Shown here: positions 46,388 to 58,704 of the stretch, piece by piece
Position numbering within the stretch: position 1 is the first letter of the stretch
Layout: the number at the start of each line of letters is the position of its first letter
Assembly: GCA_914767715.1 (NCBI GenBank)
Contig: OU612070.1
Coordinates: forward strand, 12,105,501 to 12,169,500
Reading direction: 5' to 3'
DNA length: 64,000 nt
Source: Membranipora membranacea
Lineage: Eukaryota > Bryozoa > Gymnolaemata > Cheilostomatida > Membraniporidae
Made by a program: the position numbers and the translations under genes
Notes under the pieces: model-generated
Databases searched by the model: none
What the model saw: only the letters and a program-made list of their open reading frames with translations
What the model was told of the DNA's origin: nothing

Positions 46388-47064
46388 TAGCCGAGTGATT
46401 AGCTTCGTCTTTTTTTAGAGCATGCTAATTTTCTTTGGCTTGATTTGCCTGATTGCTAGGGAGCAGTAAACAGGAAACAAGGGGTAGTAACTACGTCATG
46501 TCTTTCACAGCATGAACAAAATGCACTCACCAGATTCTTAGACTTGTAACACTGATGCCTGTCGCTTGTGCTAAGCAGTAAGAGTGGTTCATCTACTTCT
46601 TCATTAACCTGTCCCAAGTGCAGCGAAGGAGCACTACCAACTGGTTGCTAACTGCAAAAAAATATATATCAGGATACAATGTCTTTAATATCTGTCACAT
46701 TATGGGCACTTACAAAGTATGATAGGAATCGTATTCGGCTTCACCTTATTTTACATGCACACATAATTAGAAGCAACATAGATTTTTTAAAGGGTTATAA
46801 CTAACTCTATCGAACGCTATCACTATCAGGTTTTCACATCAATAACTTTAAATCAATAATGTAGGGAGTGCTTGCAATTAGGATGGCAACGTATATCTGA
46901 TCTCCCGATAACCAGTCTTAGCAGAAAATCACTCAGCTATGCTTGCTTGATGTATCTACCCAGCACAAGCAGTAGCTTCTCAACCTTTCCATGGTTCGTA
47001 CAACCCCGGGTTTGCACATGTCAATCCATGAAATTAGAGTGGATATTAGAACGGAAGTCGTTTA

Positions 47065-47447
47065 TGGCTGGTGCACATTGTCCCAGTCGACCATCCTAGA
47101 TAGCCACCCCAGTCAATGTGAACATGAAAATGACACAATCCCAGACTGTCTGGGTCCGTCTGGGACAGTATCTGAAAAGTTTGTAAGCGTCACACTTTCC
47201 CGATGCTATCCCAGACGAACCCAGACTCATTTTGCATCTGGGTGCTATGTGAACCAGACATTTGGATGATCTGGGATGATCTGGGACGATCCCAGACAAT
47301 GTGAACATCATCCCGGCACTATCCCAGAAAAAAAACCTAACTGCTAGTCTGGGATGAATTTTATAATGTGAACATAAGACTTGGACCATCTGGGATAAGC
47401 ATCTGGGATGGCATCCCAATGTCATCTGGGACAATGTGAACCAGCCA
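47065..47447. mobile_element. PIF/Harbinger-like MITE, copy 1
   Basis: 383 bp with terminal inverted repeats of about 22 bp (TGGCTGGTGCACATTGTCCC at the left; complement of GGGACAATGTGAACCAGCCA at the right) and a 3-bp TTA target duplication (47062-47064 and 47448-47450). A TTA/TWA duplication is the PIF/Harbinger signature. The interior is full of ATCTGGGA and TCCCAGAT motifs in both orientations. The diverged half-unit B lacks the element and has a single TTA at the matching place (near 49897), which gives an empty site. Confidence 0.8.
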
Positions 47448-48765
47448 TTAACTCAATCAATATATTCAGACTGGAAACATGTCAAGCTTGCTAACAAAGC
47501 TTCTAGATTAGTGATCCTCATTATGAAATTTTGAGCATTTGTGATGCTTAATTAAGAACCTAAAATAACCTGTCCTATTTTCAGGTTAGTTGGCCTTAAT
47601 GCAGAAGGGAGCTATTAAATTTTTAAAGCTGCCGATGAATGCCATGGATACCGATAATAAGGTGTTTAAAGCTTAGAAAGCAACATTATAAAGGTTTAAA
47701 AGTACATACCTGTCAGACCATCTAGTGAGAGCCAAATTGTTAGAAATCGATCTCCTTCAGTGAGTTTTACACAACTAGGATGCAGTGTGTTCGATAGAGT
47801 CTTTGAAGTTTTGTTGTGAAGTGCTCACTAGCTACTATTTGCAGAACTGCTAATAAAAAGACAGTTGGCACCATAAGAATCTTTTTCATGTTTTTGAGGT
47901 CTGTTAAGAAGGTCATTTACGGGGGGAGGGGGTTTGTCATGTCAATGCAGGATTCTCACTTTTTTTCTCTCAGAGCAGGTCAACAATGCAATGTTGAGGC
48001 TGGCTCTTGATTGTCAATTGAAAAATTTCACTTCCACTAAATTAGATGCTGTTCTTGGACAGATCATCAGGCCCCTCACTAGGTCAATCATGTTATCTTT
48101 CAAACAATGATGTTCAAATGGAGGGAAGGGGCCATATTCTGTGCTTATTATGAGAACATCCCCAGATCTGGTAGCTAAGCATTGGCAGTTCCACCAAACG
48201 ATATGCAGCACAGCTATACCTTACACATTGTGCAAACATAGTTTATTGTACAAACTTTGTAAATATATTAGTAGAAATAATAATGAACTTACATAATTGT
48301 CAAACCGATTACTGCTGTTGATCTGCTGGGATACAGGTCAGATATCTAGTCTCTCTGATGTCTGTCATATGAAAAGCAATGAGAGTGTTTGATATTCTTC
48401 TTCAATGATCTGACCGCAGTGCTCTGTGTGGATAGTGGAAAAGCTCAGCATCCAATGAGGTACTAATACCCTTACGTAACAGATTTAGCAGGCAAGTTCG
48501 CAAACTGTATGCCAACTCATGACTACAATGGTATACAGCGTTGAAATGTTATCAGTATAGAATTTTAAGATAAAATTGATTTCTGACTCAGCACAATGAA
48601 ATGGTAATGGTATGAATTTAAGCACATGCTTGGTAAATGAGTCTAGATAACACACACGTATATATTTATTTGCAGTACCAGTCCGTAGCAGTTTCCAATT
48701 GACTTATTTATTCCCTTATTTTTCGACATATTTTTTGCAGGGCATGAGGGTTCAGGCACAACGAA

Positions 48766-48855
48766 ATGGATGAGGATATCAGGACGCTCAGACAGGAAAA
48801 TTACCATCTCATAAAACTACTGACTAAAGAAGGAGACCGTCATGTAAACTACTGA
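48766..48855 (+). other. 29-codon frame after a strong acceptor, preserved in both copies
   Basis: After the acceptor TATTTTTTGCAG (48740-48740 region) an ATG opens MDEDIRTLRQENYHLIKLL and closes after 29 codons. The same frame is intact in copy 2 (53858-53947). The peptide is short, charged and helix-prone. It could be a terminal exon of an unknown plus-strand gene or chance. Confidence 0.25.
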
Positions 48856-49393
48856 TAAGTTTATACATTGCCTTTATATAGGCGGAATTGAGGCTAGGAC
48901 ACAATAGGCCCGAAATTGCTGAACATTAGCAGGATTGAGTTACCATTTTATGCAATATACCAATAGAAAATGGATAATGTAGTGTATATATACATGTCTA
49001 CAGGCAGACTCAAATGGTAGAGTAAGATAGTAACATACATTATTTCTTGGGGGAAGCAACTATAATTTTAATAATAGAATGCACCAAAATACACTCACCA
49101 GAATAATAACTTGTAATACTGATGTCAGCCGCTTATGCTAGGCAATAGAAATGTTTCATTTACTTCTTCTTCAACGTGTACCCGAGTGCTGCAAAGAAGC
49201 GAAACCACCCAGTTTTTGACTGCCAGAATATAAATCAGGAAACAATAATGCCAACAATATCTGTCAAATTATGGGCACTTGGAAAATTTGATAGAAATCA
49301 TGCCGAAAGAATCAAAAGCAACATCAAATTAATAAAGGGTTATTACAAACTATATGGAACACTATCAAGTTTTTCACTGCCAGAATACTTAGT

Positions 49394-49458
49394 TGTTCAG
49401 ATATTTGTTGTCATCCTATAGGGAGTGCTTAGATAGGATGACAACAAATATCTGAACA
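49394..49458. repeat. Perfect 26-bp inverted repeat, 13-nt loop
   Basis: Arm 49394-49419 (starting TGTTCAGATATTTGTTGTCA) pairs exactly with 49433-49458. The loop is AGGGAGTGCTTAG. The same hairpin is present in copy 2 at about 54490-54554. In half-unit A the loop and right arm have clear counterparts (GGGAGTGCTTG, 46864 onward) but the left arm does not match, so the hairpin arose in half-unit B. Confidence 0.85.
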
Positions 49459-50940
49459 CTGGCTTTCTGGGTTTTAGTGTGCTATAAGCGTAAAAACTTG
49501 AGATAAGGAATATTTCTATTAGGGTCTGCAACGCATTGAAGATTAGCATGTATTGAGGCCAGCCAGAGTATTGATGTATTCTTATTCAATCCATTTCTTT
49601 CCCAATATAGTATTCACTGTGTTTCTATGTACATATTAAGCTCAAACTAAGTTGTCATCACTTTGTTCAGTCTTGGACACTGAATACGTTCAACTGAGCG
49701 AGATAGGAATCGGGAATCAGAAATCCTTTTCGGATCTCCTGATTAACAGTTTTTGCAGCTAACAGGTCAGCCATGCGCACTTGATGTAACTACTCAGCAC
49801 AAGCTTTAACTTCTGAACCTTTCTATGGTTCGCACAACCGAAGTTTGCTTAGGTTGATCAATGAAAACACAGTGAATACCAGAGCGGAAGATATTTATAT
49901 CGAACAATGTCTTCAGACTTGAATAAAGATGTCTTCTTGAATGAATACTGGCCAATGAAGCATCTAAATTAGTGATCCTTATGATGAAATGTTGAGCACT
50001 TGTGATGCTGAGTTTAGAACCCCGTATTACCTGACCTTTTTTCAGGCAAGTTTACCTTAGTACAGAAAGGAGATAAGTAACTTATTAAGTTAGTTTGTAC
50101 GAGGATGAATGTAAGAATACTCATAGTAAGTTGTTATAAAATTAGACAGCGACATTGCAAAGGTACATAACTGTCGGACCTACTAGTCGCCGCTGATGGA
50201 TTGAGAGCCGAAATGTTAGAATCCTTACATTCCAGTGAGTTTGACACAATGAGCACGCAGAGGGTTTGATAGAGATTCTGGATTTTCTTTATCGAGTTCT
50301 AGCTGGCTAGTATTTTCAGAACTGCTAAAAAAAGACAACAAAATTGACACCATATAAATTTTCTCTATGCTTATGAGGTCTGTTGAGAAGGTCAGTTGGG
50401 GTAGGGGGGGGGGAGGGGTTGAGTGCTTCTTAACCAAGTTACGATTTTATTCTATCATTGTCTACTCATAGTTGTCCTATGTCAATCAAGGATTCTCACT
50501 TCGTTGCTAGTCACTCTATCCAATCTTGAGTGTCCATTAAAACTTTCCCGTCGATCAGAGTAGATGCTGTTCTTTGACAGAACATGGAGGTTTCTCCTGA
50601 GAGTCACCCAGTAGGTCAATCATCTTGTCTTACACACAATGATGCACTAGTTGAGGGGGGGACATTCTGGGCGTATCTTGAGAACATCATTTTATCTGGA
50701 AGCAAGCATAGGAGGTTCCGGACATTATGGAACTCAAGCTGCCTCTCTGCTTGCTGTGCATCTACCAACTCTATTCTCAACCTTGAGCTTTTGTTTTGTT
50801 TTGTTTTGTCTTTAAATCTAAGCTTTGGTCTGCCAATCCCATGTGAGCCTAGTGTGTGATTTGGAATAAAGAATTAAAACAATACCTCACAGATTGTAAA
50901 AATTTTGTAAATATTATGTTCAGATAATAAAGAAGCTTAC

Positions 50941-51115
50941 CTGATTGTCGAACCAATTGCTGCTGATGATCTGCTCGAGTATATCTATTACTAGTTTCTC
51001 TGATGTCTGCCGTATGAAAAGCAATGAGAGTGTTTGATATTCTTCTTCAATGATCTGCCCCAGCACTCTGTGTAGATAGCGGAAGTGATCATGTGTTAAA
51101 TACCCGTATGTTACC
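50941..51115 (-). pseudogene. Exon-like segment of unknown family, intact in half-unit B
   Basis: The minus-strand frame reads YLTHDHFRYLHRVLGQIIEE and EKLVIDILEQIISSNWFDNQ and ends at a good donor (CAG then GTAAGC, 50941/50940). Copy 2 keeps the same frame at 55889-56065. The counterpart in half-unit A (48305-48450, also 53395-53540) has two in-frame stops. No start, acceptor or family was recognised. The pattern suggests an exon of a gene once present in each half-unit. Confidence 0.35.
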
Positions 51116-51317
51116 AATTCAGTAGACAGGGCCGCTGGCTAACAGAATGTCAACGATAACTACAATGGTATTCTGCGTTAAAATGTTATCAGTATGGAAT
51201 ATAGAGATAGGGTCGATTTCTCATTCAACTATAATGAATTGGCAATGGTATGCATATAAGCATGGGCTTAATAAACGAGTCTAGATAACACATGCATATC
51301 ACACTATAACTTTCACA

Positions 51318-54300
51318 GAAGAAATTCCTCTGTTTGTCTGACAGCTTCTGATATGCTCTTGCATCTGACTGAGAGCAGCTGAGGGTGAAGTCTACTCTGG
51401 AATTTTTCCATAACAGTCTGAATCTTAAAGTGTCTGATTTGCTTGGAGCGGTCTATATGCATTAGCCGAGTGATTAGCTTCGTCTTTTTTTAGAGCATGC
51501 TAATTTTCTTTGGCTTGATTTGCCTGATTGCTAGGGAGCAGTAAACAAGAAACAAGGGGTAGTAACTACGTCATGTTTTTCACAGCATGAACAAAATGCA
51601 CTCACCAGATTCTTAGACTTGTAACACTGATGCCTGTCGCTTGTGCTAAGCAGTAAGAATCGTTCATCTACTACTTCATTAACCTGTCGCAATTGCAGCG
51701 AAGGAGCACTACCAACTGGTTGCTAACTGCTAAAATATAAATCAGGATACAATGTCTTTAATATCTGTCACATTATGGGCACTTGCAAAGTATGATAGGA
51801 ATCATATTCCGCTTCACATTTTTTAACATGCCAATATAATTAGAAGCAACACAGATTTTTTAAAGGGTTATAACTAACTCTATCGAACACTATCACTATC
51901 AGGTTTTCACATCAATAACTTCAAATCAATTAGGTAGGGAGTGCTTGCGATTAGGATGGCAACGAATATCTGATCACCCGATAACCAGTCTTAACAGAAA
52001 ATTACTCAGCTATGCTTGCTTGATGTATCTACCCAGCATAAGCAGTAGCTTCTCAACCTTTCCATGGTTCGTACAACCCCAGGTTTGCACATGTCAATCC
52101 ATGGAATTAGAGTGAATATCAGAACGGAAGGCGTTTATGGCTGGTGCACATTGTCCAAGTCGACCATCCCAGATAGCCATCCCAGTCAATGTGAACATGA
52201 AAATGACACAATCCCAGACTGTCTGGGTCTGTCTGGGACAGTATCTGGAAAGTCCGTGAGCGTCAAACTTTCCCGATGCTATCCCAGACAAACCCAGACT
52301 CATTTTGCATCTGGGTGCTATGTGAACCAGACATTTGGATGATCTGGGATCATCTGGGTCGATCTGGGACTATCTGGGACGATCCCAGACAATGTGAACA
52401 TCATCCCAGCACTATCCCAGAAAAAAACCTAACTGCTAGTTTGGGATGAATTTTATAATGTGAACATAAGACTTGGACCATCTGGGATAAGCATCTGGGA
52501 TGGCATCCCAATGTCATCTGGGACAATGTGAACCAGCCATTAGCTCAATCAATATATTCAGACTGGAAACATGTCAAGCTTGCTAACAAAGCTTCTAGAT
52601 TAGTGATCCTCATTATGAAATTTTGAGCATTTGTGATGCTTAATTAAGAACCTAAAATAACCTGTCCTATTTTCAGGTTAGTTGGCCTTAATGCAGAAGG
52701 GAGCTATTAAATTTTTAAAGCTGCCGATGAATGCCATGGATACCGATAATAAGGTGTTTAAAGCTTAGAAAGCAACATTATAAAGGTTTAAAAGTACATA
52801 CCTGTCAGACCATCTAGTGAGAGCCAAATTGTTAGAAATCGATCTTCTTCAGTGAGTTTTACACAACTAGGATGCAGTGTGTTCGATAGAGTCTTTGAAG
52901 TTTCGTTGTCAAGTGCTCACTAGCTACTATTTGCAGAACTGCTAATAAAAAGACAGTTGGCACCATAAGAATCTTTTTCATGTTTTTGAGGTCTGTTAAG
53001 AAGGTCATTTACGGGGGGAGGGGGTTTGTCATGTCAATGCAGGATTCTCACTTTTTTTCTCTCAGAGCAGGTCAACAATGCAATGTTGAGGCTGGCTCTT
53101 GATTGTCAATTGAAAAATTTCACTTCCACTAAAGTAGATGCTGTTCTTGGACAGATCATCAGGCCCCTCACTAGGTCAATCATGTTATCTTTCAAACAAT
53201 GATGTTCAAATGGAGGGAAGGGGCCATATTCTGTGCTTATTATGAGAACATCCCCAGATCTGGTAGCTAAGCATTGGCAGTTCCACCAAACGATATGCAG
53301 CACAGCTATACCTTACACATTGTGCAAACTTAGTTTATTGTACAAACTTTGTAAATATATTAGTAGAAATAATAATGAACTTACATAATTGTCAAACCGA
53401 TTACTGCTGTTGATCTGCTAGGATACAGGTCAGATTACTAGTCTCTCTGATGTCTGTCATACGAAAATCAATGAGAGTGTTTGATATTCTTCTTCAATGA
53501 TCTGACCGCAGTGCTCTGTGTGGATAGTGGAAAAGCTCAGCATCCAATGAGGTACTAATACCCTTACGTAACAGATTTAGCAGGCAAGTTCGCAAACTGT
53601 ATGCCAACTCATGACTACAATGGTATACAGCGTTGAAATGTTATCAGTATAGAATTTTAAGATAAGATTGATTTCTGACTCAGCACAATGAAATGGTAAT
53701 GGTATGAATTTAAGCACATGCTTGGTAAATGAGTCTAGATAACACACACGTATATATTTATTTGCAGTACCAGTCCGTAGCAGTTTCCAATTGACATATT
53801 TATTCCCTTATTTTTCGACATATTTTTTGCAGGGCATGAGGGTTCAGGCACAACGAAATGGATGAGGATATCAGGACGCTCAGACAGGAAAATTACCATC
53901 TCATAAAACTACTGACTAAAGAAGGAGACCGTCATGTAAACTACTGATAAGTTTATACATTGCCTTTATATCGGCAGAATTGAGGCTAGGACACAATAGG
54001 CCCGAAATTGCTGAACATTAGCAGGATTGAGTTACCATTTTATGCAATATACCAATAGAAAATGGATAATGTAGTGTATATATACATGTCTACAGGCAGA
54101 CTCAAATGGTAGAGTAAGATAGTAACATATATTATTTCTTGGGGGAAGCAACTATAATTTTAATCATGGAATGCACCAAAATACACTCACCAGAATAATA
54201 ACTTGTAATACTGATGTCAGCCGCTTATGCTAAGTAATAGGAATGTTTCATTTACTTCTTCTTCAACCTGTCTCCGAGTGCTGCAAAGAAGCGAAACCAC

Positions 54301-56266
54301 CCAGTTTTTTGCTGCCAGAATATAAATCAGGAAACAATAATGCCTATAATATCGGTCACATTATGGGCACTTGGAAAATCTGATGGAAATCATGTTCTGA
54401 TTCACTTTACTGAAGCAACAAGATTTAATAAATGGTTGCTACTAACTCTATGAAACACTATCAAGTTTTACACTTTCATAATACTTGGTTGTTCAGATAT
54501 TTGTTGTCATCCTATAGGGAGTGCTTAGATAGGATGACAACAAATATCTGAACACTGGCTTTCTGGGTTTTAGTGTGCTATAAGCGTAAAAACTTGAGAT
54601 AAGGAATATTTCTATTAGGGTCTGCAACGCATTGAAGATTAGCATGTATTGAGGCCAGCCAGAGTATTGATGTATTCTTATTCAATCCATTTCTTTCCCA
54701 ATATAGTATTCACTGTGTTTCTATGTACATATTAAGCTCAAACTAAGCTGTCATCACTTTGTTCAGTCTTGGACACTGAATACGTTCCACTGAGCGAGAT
54801 AGGAATCGGGAATCAGAAATCCTTTTCGGATCTCCTGATTAACAGTCTTTGCAGCTAACAGGTCAGCCATGCGCACTTGATGTAATTACTCAGCACAAGC
54901 TTTAACTTCTGAACCTATCTATGGTTCGCACAACCGAAGTTTGCTTAGGATGATCGATGAAAACACAGTGAATACCAGAGCGGAAGATATTTATATCGAA
55001 CAATGTCTTCAGACTTGAATAAAGATGTCTTCTTTGATGAATACTGGCCAATGAAGCATCTAAATTAGTGATCCTTATAATGAAATGTTGAGCACTTGTG
55101 ATGCTGAGTTTAGAACCCCGTATTACCTGACCTTTTTTCAGGCAAGTTTACCTTAGATTGAGAGCCGAAGTGTTAGAATCCTTACATTCCAGTGAATTTG
55201 ACACAACGAGCACGCAGAGGGTTTGATAGAGTTTCTGGATTTTCTTGATCGAGTGCTAGCTGGCTAGTATTTTCGGAACCGCTAAAAAAAGACAACAAAA
55301 TTGACACCATATAAATTTTATCTATGCTTATGAGGTCTGTTGAGAAGGTCAGTTGGGGTAGGGGGGGTTGAGTGCTTCTTAACCAAGTCACGATTTTATT
55401 ATATCATTGTCTACTCATAGTTGTCCTATGTCAACCAAGGATTCTCACTTCATTGCTAGTCACTCTATCCAATCTTGAGTGTCCATTAAAACTTTCCCCT
55501 CGATCAGAGTAGATGCTGTTCTTTGACAGAACATGGAGGTTTCTCCTGAGAGTCACTCAGTAGGTCAATCATCTTGTCTTACACACAATGATGCACTAGT
55601 TGAGGGGGAGGGAGACATTCTGGGCGTATCTTGAGAACATCATATTATCTGGTAGCAAGCATAGGAGGTTCCGGACATTATGGAACTCAAGCTGCCTCTC
55701 TGCTTGCTGTGCATCTACCCACTCTATTCTCAGCCTTGAGCTTTTGTTTTGTTTTGTCTTTAAATCTAAGCTTTGGTCTGCCAATCCCATGTGAGCCTAG
55801 TGAGTGAGTTGGAATAAAGAATTACAACTATACCTTACAGATTGTAAAAATTTTGTAAATATTATGTTCAGATAATAAAGAAGCTTACCTGATTGTCGAA
55901 CCAATTGCTGCTGATGATCTGCTCGAGTATATCTATTACTAGTTTCTCTGATGTCTGCCGTATGAAAAGCAATGAGAGTGTTTGATATTCTTCTTCAATG
56001 ATCTGTCCCAGCACTCTGTGTAGATAGCGGAAGTGATCATGTGTTAAATACCCGTATGTAACAAATTTAGTAGACAGGGCCGCTGGCTAACAGAATGTCA
56101 ACGATAACTACGATCGTATTCTGCGTTAAAATGTTATCAGTATGGAATATAGAGATAAGGTCGATTTCTTATTCAACTATAATGAATTGGCAATTGTATG
56201 CATATAAGCATGGGCTTAATAAACGAGTCTAGATAACACATGCACATCACACTATAATTTTCACAG
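51318..56266. repeat. Tandem segmental duplication, copy 2 (about 4.95 kb)
   Basis: Copy 2 ends at TTTTCACAG near 56266. The sequence after it (TACAAGTCATATGCAGC...) resembles the stretch that follows half-unit A (48680 onward), so it shows the original right border. Relative to copy 1 it lacks about 150 bp near 55155 and has a slightly longer MITE. No complete gene is seen in either copy. Confidence 0.9.
52138..52539. mobile_element. PIF/Harbinger-like MITE, copy 2
   Basis: 402 bp, the same terminal repeats and TTA duplication (52135-52137 and 52540-52542). It came with the 5-kb duplication and was not a new insertion. The 19-bp length difference lies mainly in a run of GATCTGGGA-type units around 52340-52385, which has more units than in copy 1. 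Confidence 0.8.
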
Positions 56267-56359
56267 TACAAGTCATATGCAGCTTCCGATCATGAGGTTG
56301 TCAGGATGTTCCGACAGAAAACTTACCATCTTGTGAAAAAAAAAGAGACCCTCACGTAA

Positions 56360-57880
56360 ACATAAATTGAGCCTGAATATTCATCATAAGAGTATCAAAA
56401 CACAAGCACAAATGATGAACACATAGAAATGGAGATTAAAAAATATTGCAACTGGTAATCGCTTTTCTCAGGGATGGGAAATCAACAAGAAGTTTAGGCC
56501 CACATTCTCGCTGATTTCTCAAAGTTTTGAGATCATATCTTCTTACCTTTTTCTTTTCAAAATTATGCCACAAAACAGCGCAAAGCGCAGCCCTATTACA
56601 TGACAAAAATTATCTGGGCAGTACATGGTATAGAATTTCTCGTGGGGTATTAGCATCTTTGCATTTAAATGCCGCAATTAATGGATTACTACAGCGGTGC
56701 GAGCAGCTTGAATAAATTAAGTAGTCCCTTATCCCCCCCCCCCCCCATTTTCAAAAAGAAGTGAACGTTGGGGTCGGGTGCCACTGGACAAACGAACCAT
56801 CTGCTTCAAGCTGAAACAGTGACTGTCTATTGCGAGTTTTATTGTTAAGTCTTGCAACAGATGGTGCAAGTCCTGCATTCACATGGTATATAGTGCAAAA
56901 GCACAACTTTCGCACAAAATTAGGCAGTAAAAGATATAAATTGTTGGGTAAAACAAAGAAGAAAATCTAACAATTTCATTGAAAATGGAGATTGTTTACT
57001 AAATCGGTGTGATCGCACGGAAAATTTGATTTAGTTTTTTAAAACACTTTGATGTTACCCTCAGAAAATCATCTCACAAACAGTATAACCAATGTTTTTA
57101 CACGGAAATGCTGGACACAGGTTTGATGGATATAATAAAGCAGTTGTTTGTATGATATGACATTGCAATAGAATAGATTGCAGTACTGTTGCTGTTGCCA
57201 CAAATATACAAGCTTTTTATACAAAGAGGTCCCTGTGACACACAAAATAATACAGCAGCAGCAACAGCAGAATTTTAATGTCATGTATGGGTAGATAGTA
57301 GATAATAAAAGCAAAGACTAGAAGAGTACCAACTCGAACAAGTCCTTGATATCCTTGCAATCCTGCACTTTGACAATGTCAAGTATCAAACACTCAAAAC
57401 CTTTACAAGAGAAATTGATCATCCATTCATCTAACGCAAATCTATCGCTAAACTGACCTAATACAAAATAAAACAGTCTGTTATCCATTCCCCTGAAGTT
57501 TTGTTGCATTTATTGTGGGTTCAAGTAATAGGTATCAGTGTGTGAAGTTTAATAGTATTTTTTCTTCTGATTATCTCCCCTTAGACGTTGGTAGTCCCTA
57601 TTCCCTAAGCTACAAAACGTGGATCATTTATGTGAAAAATCTAACTTTTGAAAAAGAAACTCCATCAAATATGCTGATGACAAAGCATTTTACCGACCAA
57701 CCAACACACATGACCACATGACCAGATTGGTATTATGGAGTTATTGTTCGCACTCCAGACAGGTCAACAAGTAACTCTATGCTTTTATATGCAGAAATAA
57801 CTCTAGTTATGATCACTTCACCTTCATCTAGAAAGAGCTATCATAACTATATTTTTTATAAATGATACTGTCTTTTTGCT
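56360..57880. other. Intergenic, nothing firmly recognised
   Basis: Contains a C14 run near 56735 and CAG/CTG-rich short repeats at 57185-57270. A minus-strand frame at 57509-57318 (SDRFALDEWMINFSCKGFEC) after the acceptor-like CAAAACTTCAG could be an isolated exon. No family or partner exon was found. Confidence 0.35.
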
Positions 57881-58340
57881 CGTTGATCATAGTAAGCTTT
57901 TAGGAGTCACAATCGATGACAAGCTCTCTTTTAAGGAGCATGTAGAATTTCCAGTAACTAAATCAATCAGCAGACTGTTTTAATGCCAATGGTTTAATGC
58001 TGTTACACGAAAGACATTTTATGAAACCAACATTCTCTCCATTTTAGTTTATGGTTCACCTGCTTGGCATTTTCTTTTGAGTCAACAATCTAAAGAAACA
58101 CTAGAGGCTATTCAGAGAAGTGGCACACGCATCATTCTTCCAGATCATACCTTTGACGACAGGCTTTGCATGTTGACAGTTCCCACTTTGAACTATTTTA
58201 TGTCAAAATCATTTCAATAAGATTTTGTCAGATCTGTCGGATCCCATCATACAAGAATTACCATGAACGATTGTAAAAATCCTTACGAGCATCCACTAAA
58301 CTCCTCCCAGATAAAGCCTGTATTCATAAAAGGCCAACGT
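57880..58340 (+). mobile_element. Non-LTR retrotransposon RT fragment
   Basis: The plus strand reads KLLGVTIDDKLSFKEHVEF, then ETNILSILVYGSPAWHFLL and LEAIQRSGTRIIL, which are the C-terminal RT landmarks of LINEs. A TAA interrupts the frame after SISRLF, and further stops follow. It is unrelated by eye to the LINE fragment near 13 kb beyond the shared family motifs. Confidence 0.7.
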
Positions 58341-58539
58341 TTTTTTTTAAATCTTTTGTGAGATTCTCTAACAACAGAAATATTTATATTCAATAGAGGG
58401 CATAAGTTGTATTTTTCAATAGACCCTCCGATTCCATCTCCATGTTTGGCATGAGGGATACTGCGGTGCCAGTTTCAGGGGCATCCTTTCAGGTTTTGGG
58501 GATGGGTGTCACCACGGGCCGCGGGGACAAGGGGGGCCG

Positions 58540-58581
58540 CCTAGGCACCCCTGGAGGGGTCAAGGGGCAGGGGTGCCTAGG
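58540..58581. repeat. GC-rich 13-bp hairpin
   Basis: CCTAGGCACCCCT at 58540-58552 pairs exactly with AGGGGTGCCTAGG at 58569-58581 across a 16-nt G-rich loop. It lies in a G-rich patch (58490-58590) that contrasts with the AT-rich surroundings. Confidence 0.7.
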
Positions 58582-58704
58582 GGTGAGTTATTCGTTGCGA
58601 TAGTTTACCTCCCCACAATCAAATCCAAATCTGAATTAAAAAGGGAGAACCCTCAAAATAAAATTTAGATTTTGCACTATGCAGTCACACGAGCGTCAAC
58701 TTAC

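Larger units (their letters stand above)
46243..51317. repeat. Tandem segmental duplication, copy 1 (about 5.08 kb)
   Basis: Copy 1 of a head-to-tail duplication. Its first bases (GAAGAAATTCCTCTG) recur at 51318, exactly where copy 1 ends after TTTCACAG. The offset is 5075 near the start, 5096 in the middle and 4949 near the end, reflecting small indels. By eye, identity is very high between 46.5-49.0 kb and 51.5-54.2 kb. Inside the copy, 46519-48857 and 49077-51317 are older, more diverged repeats of each other. Confidence 0.9.

Noticed and set aside
47096-47434. Minus-strand frame of 112 codons and plus-strand frame 46991-47269
   Set aside because: Both run through the MITE and its CTGGGA repeats; repeat composition, not coding, explains them.
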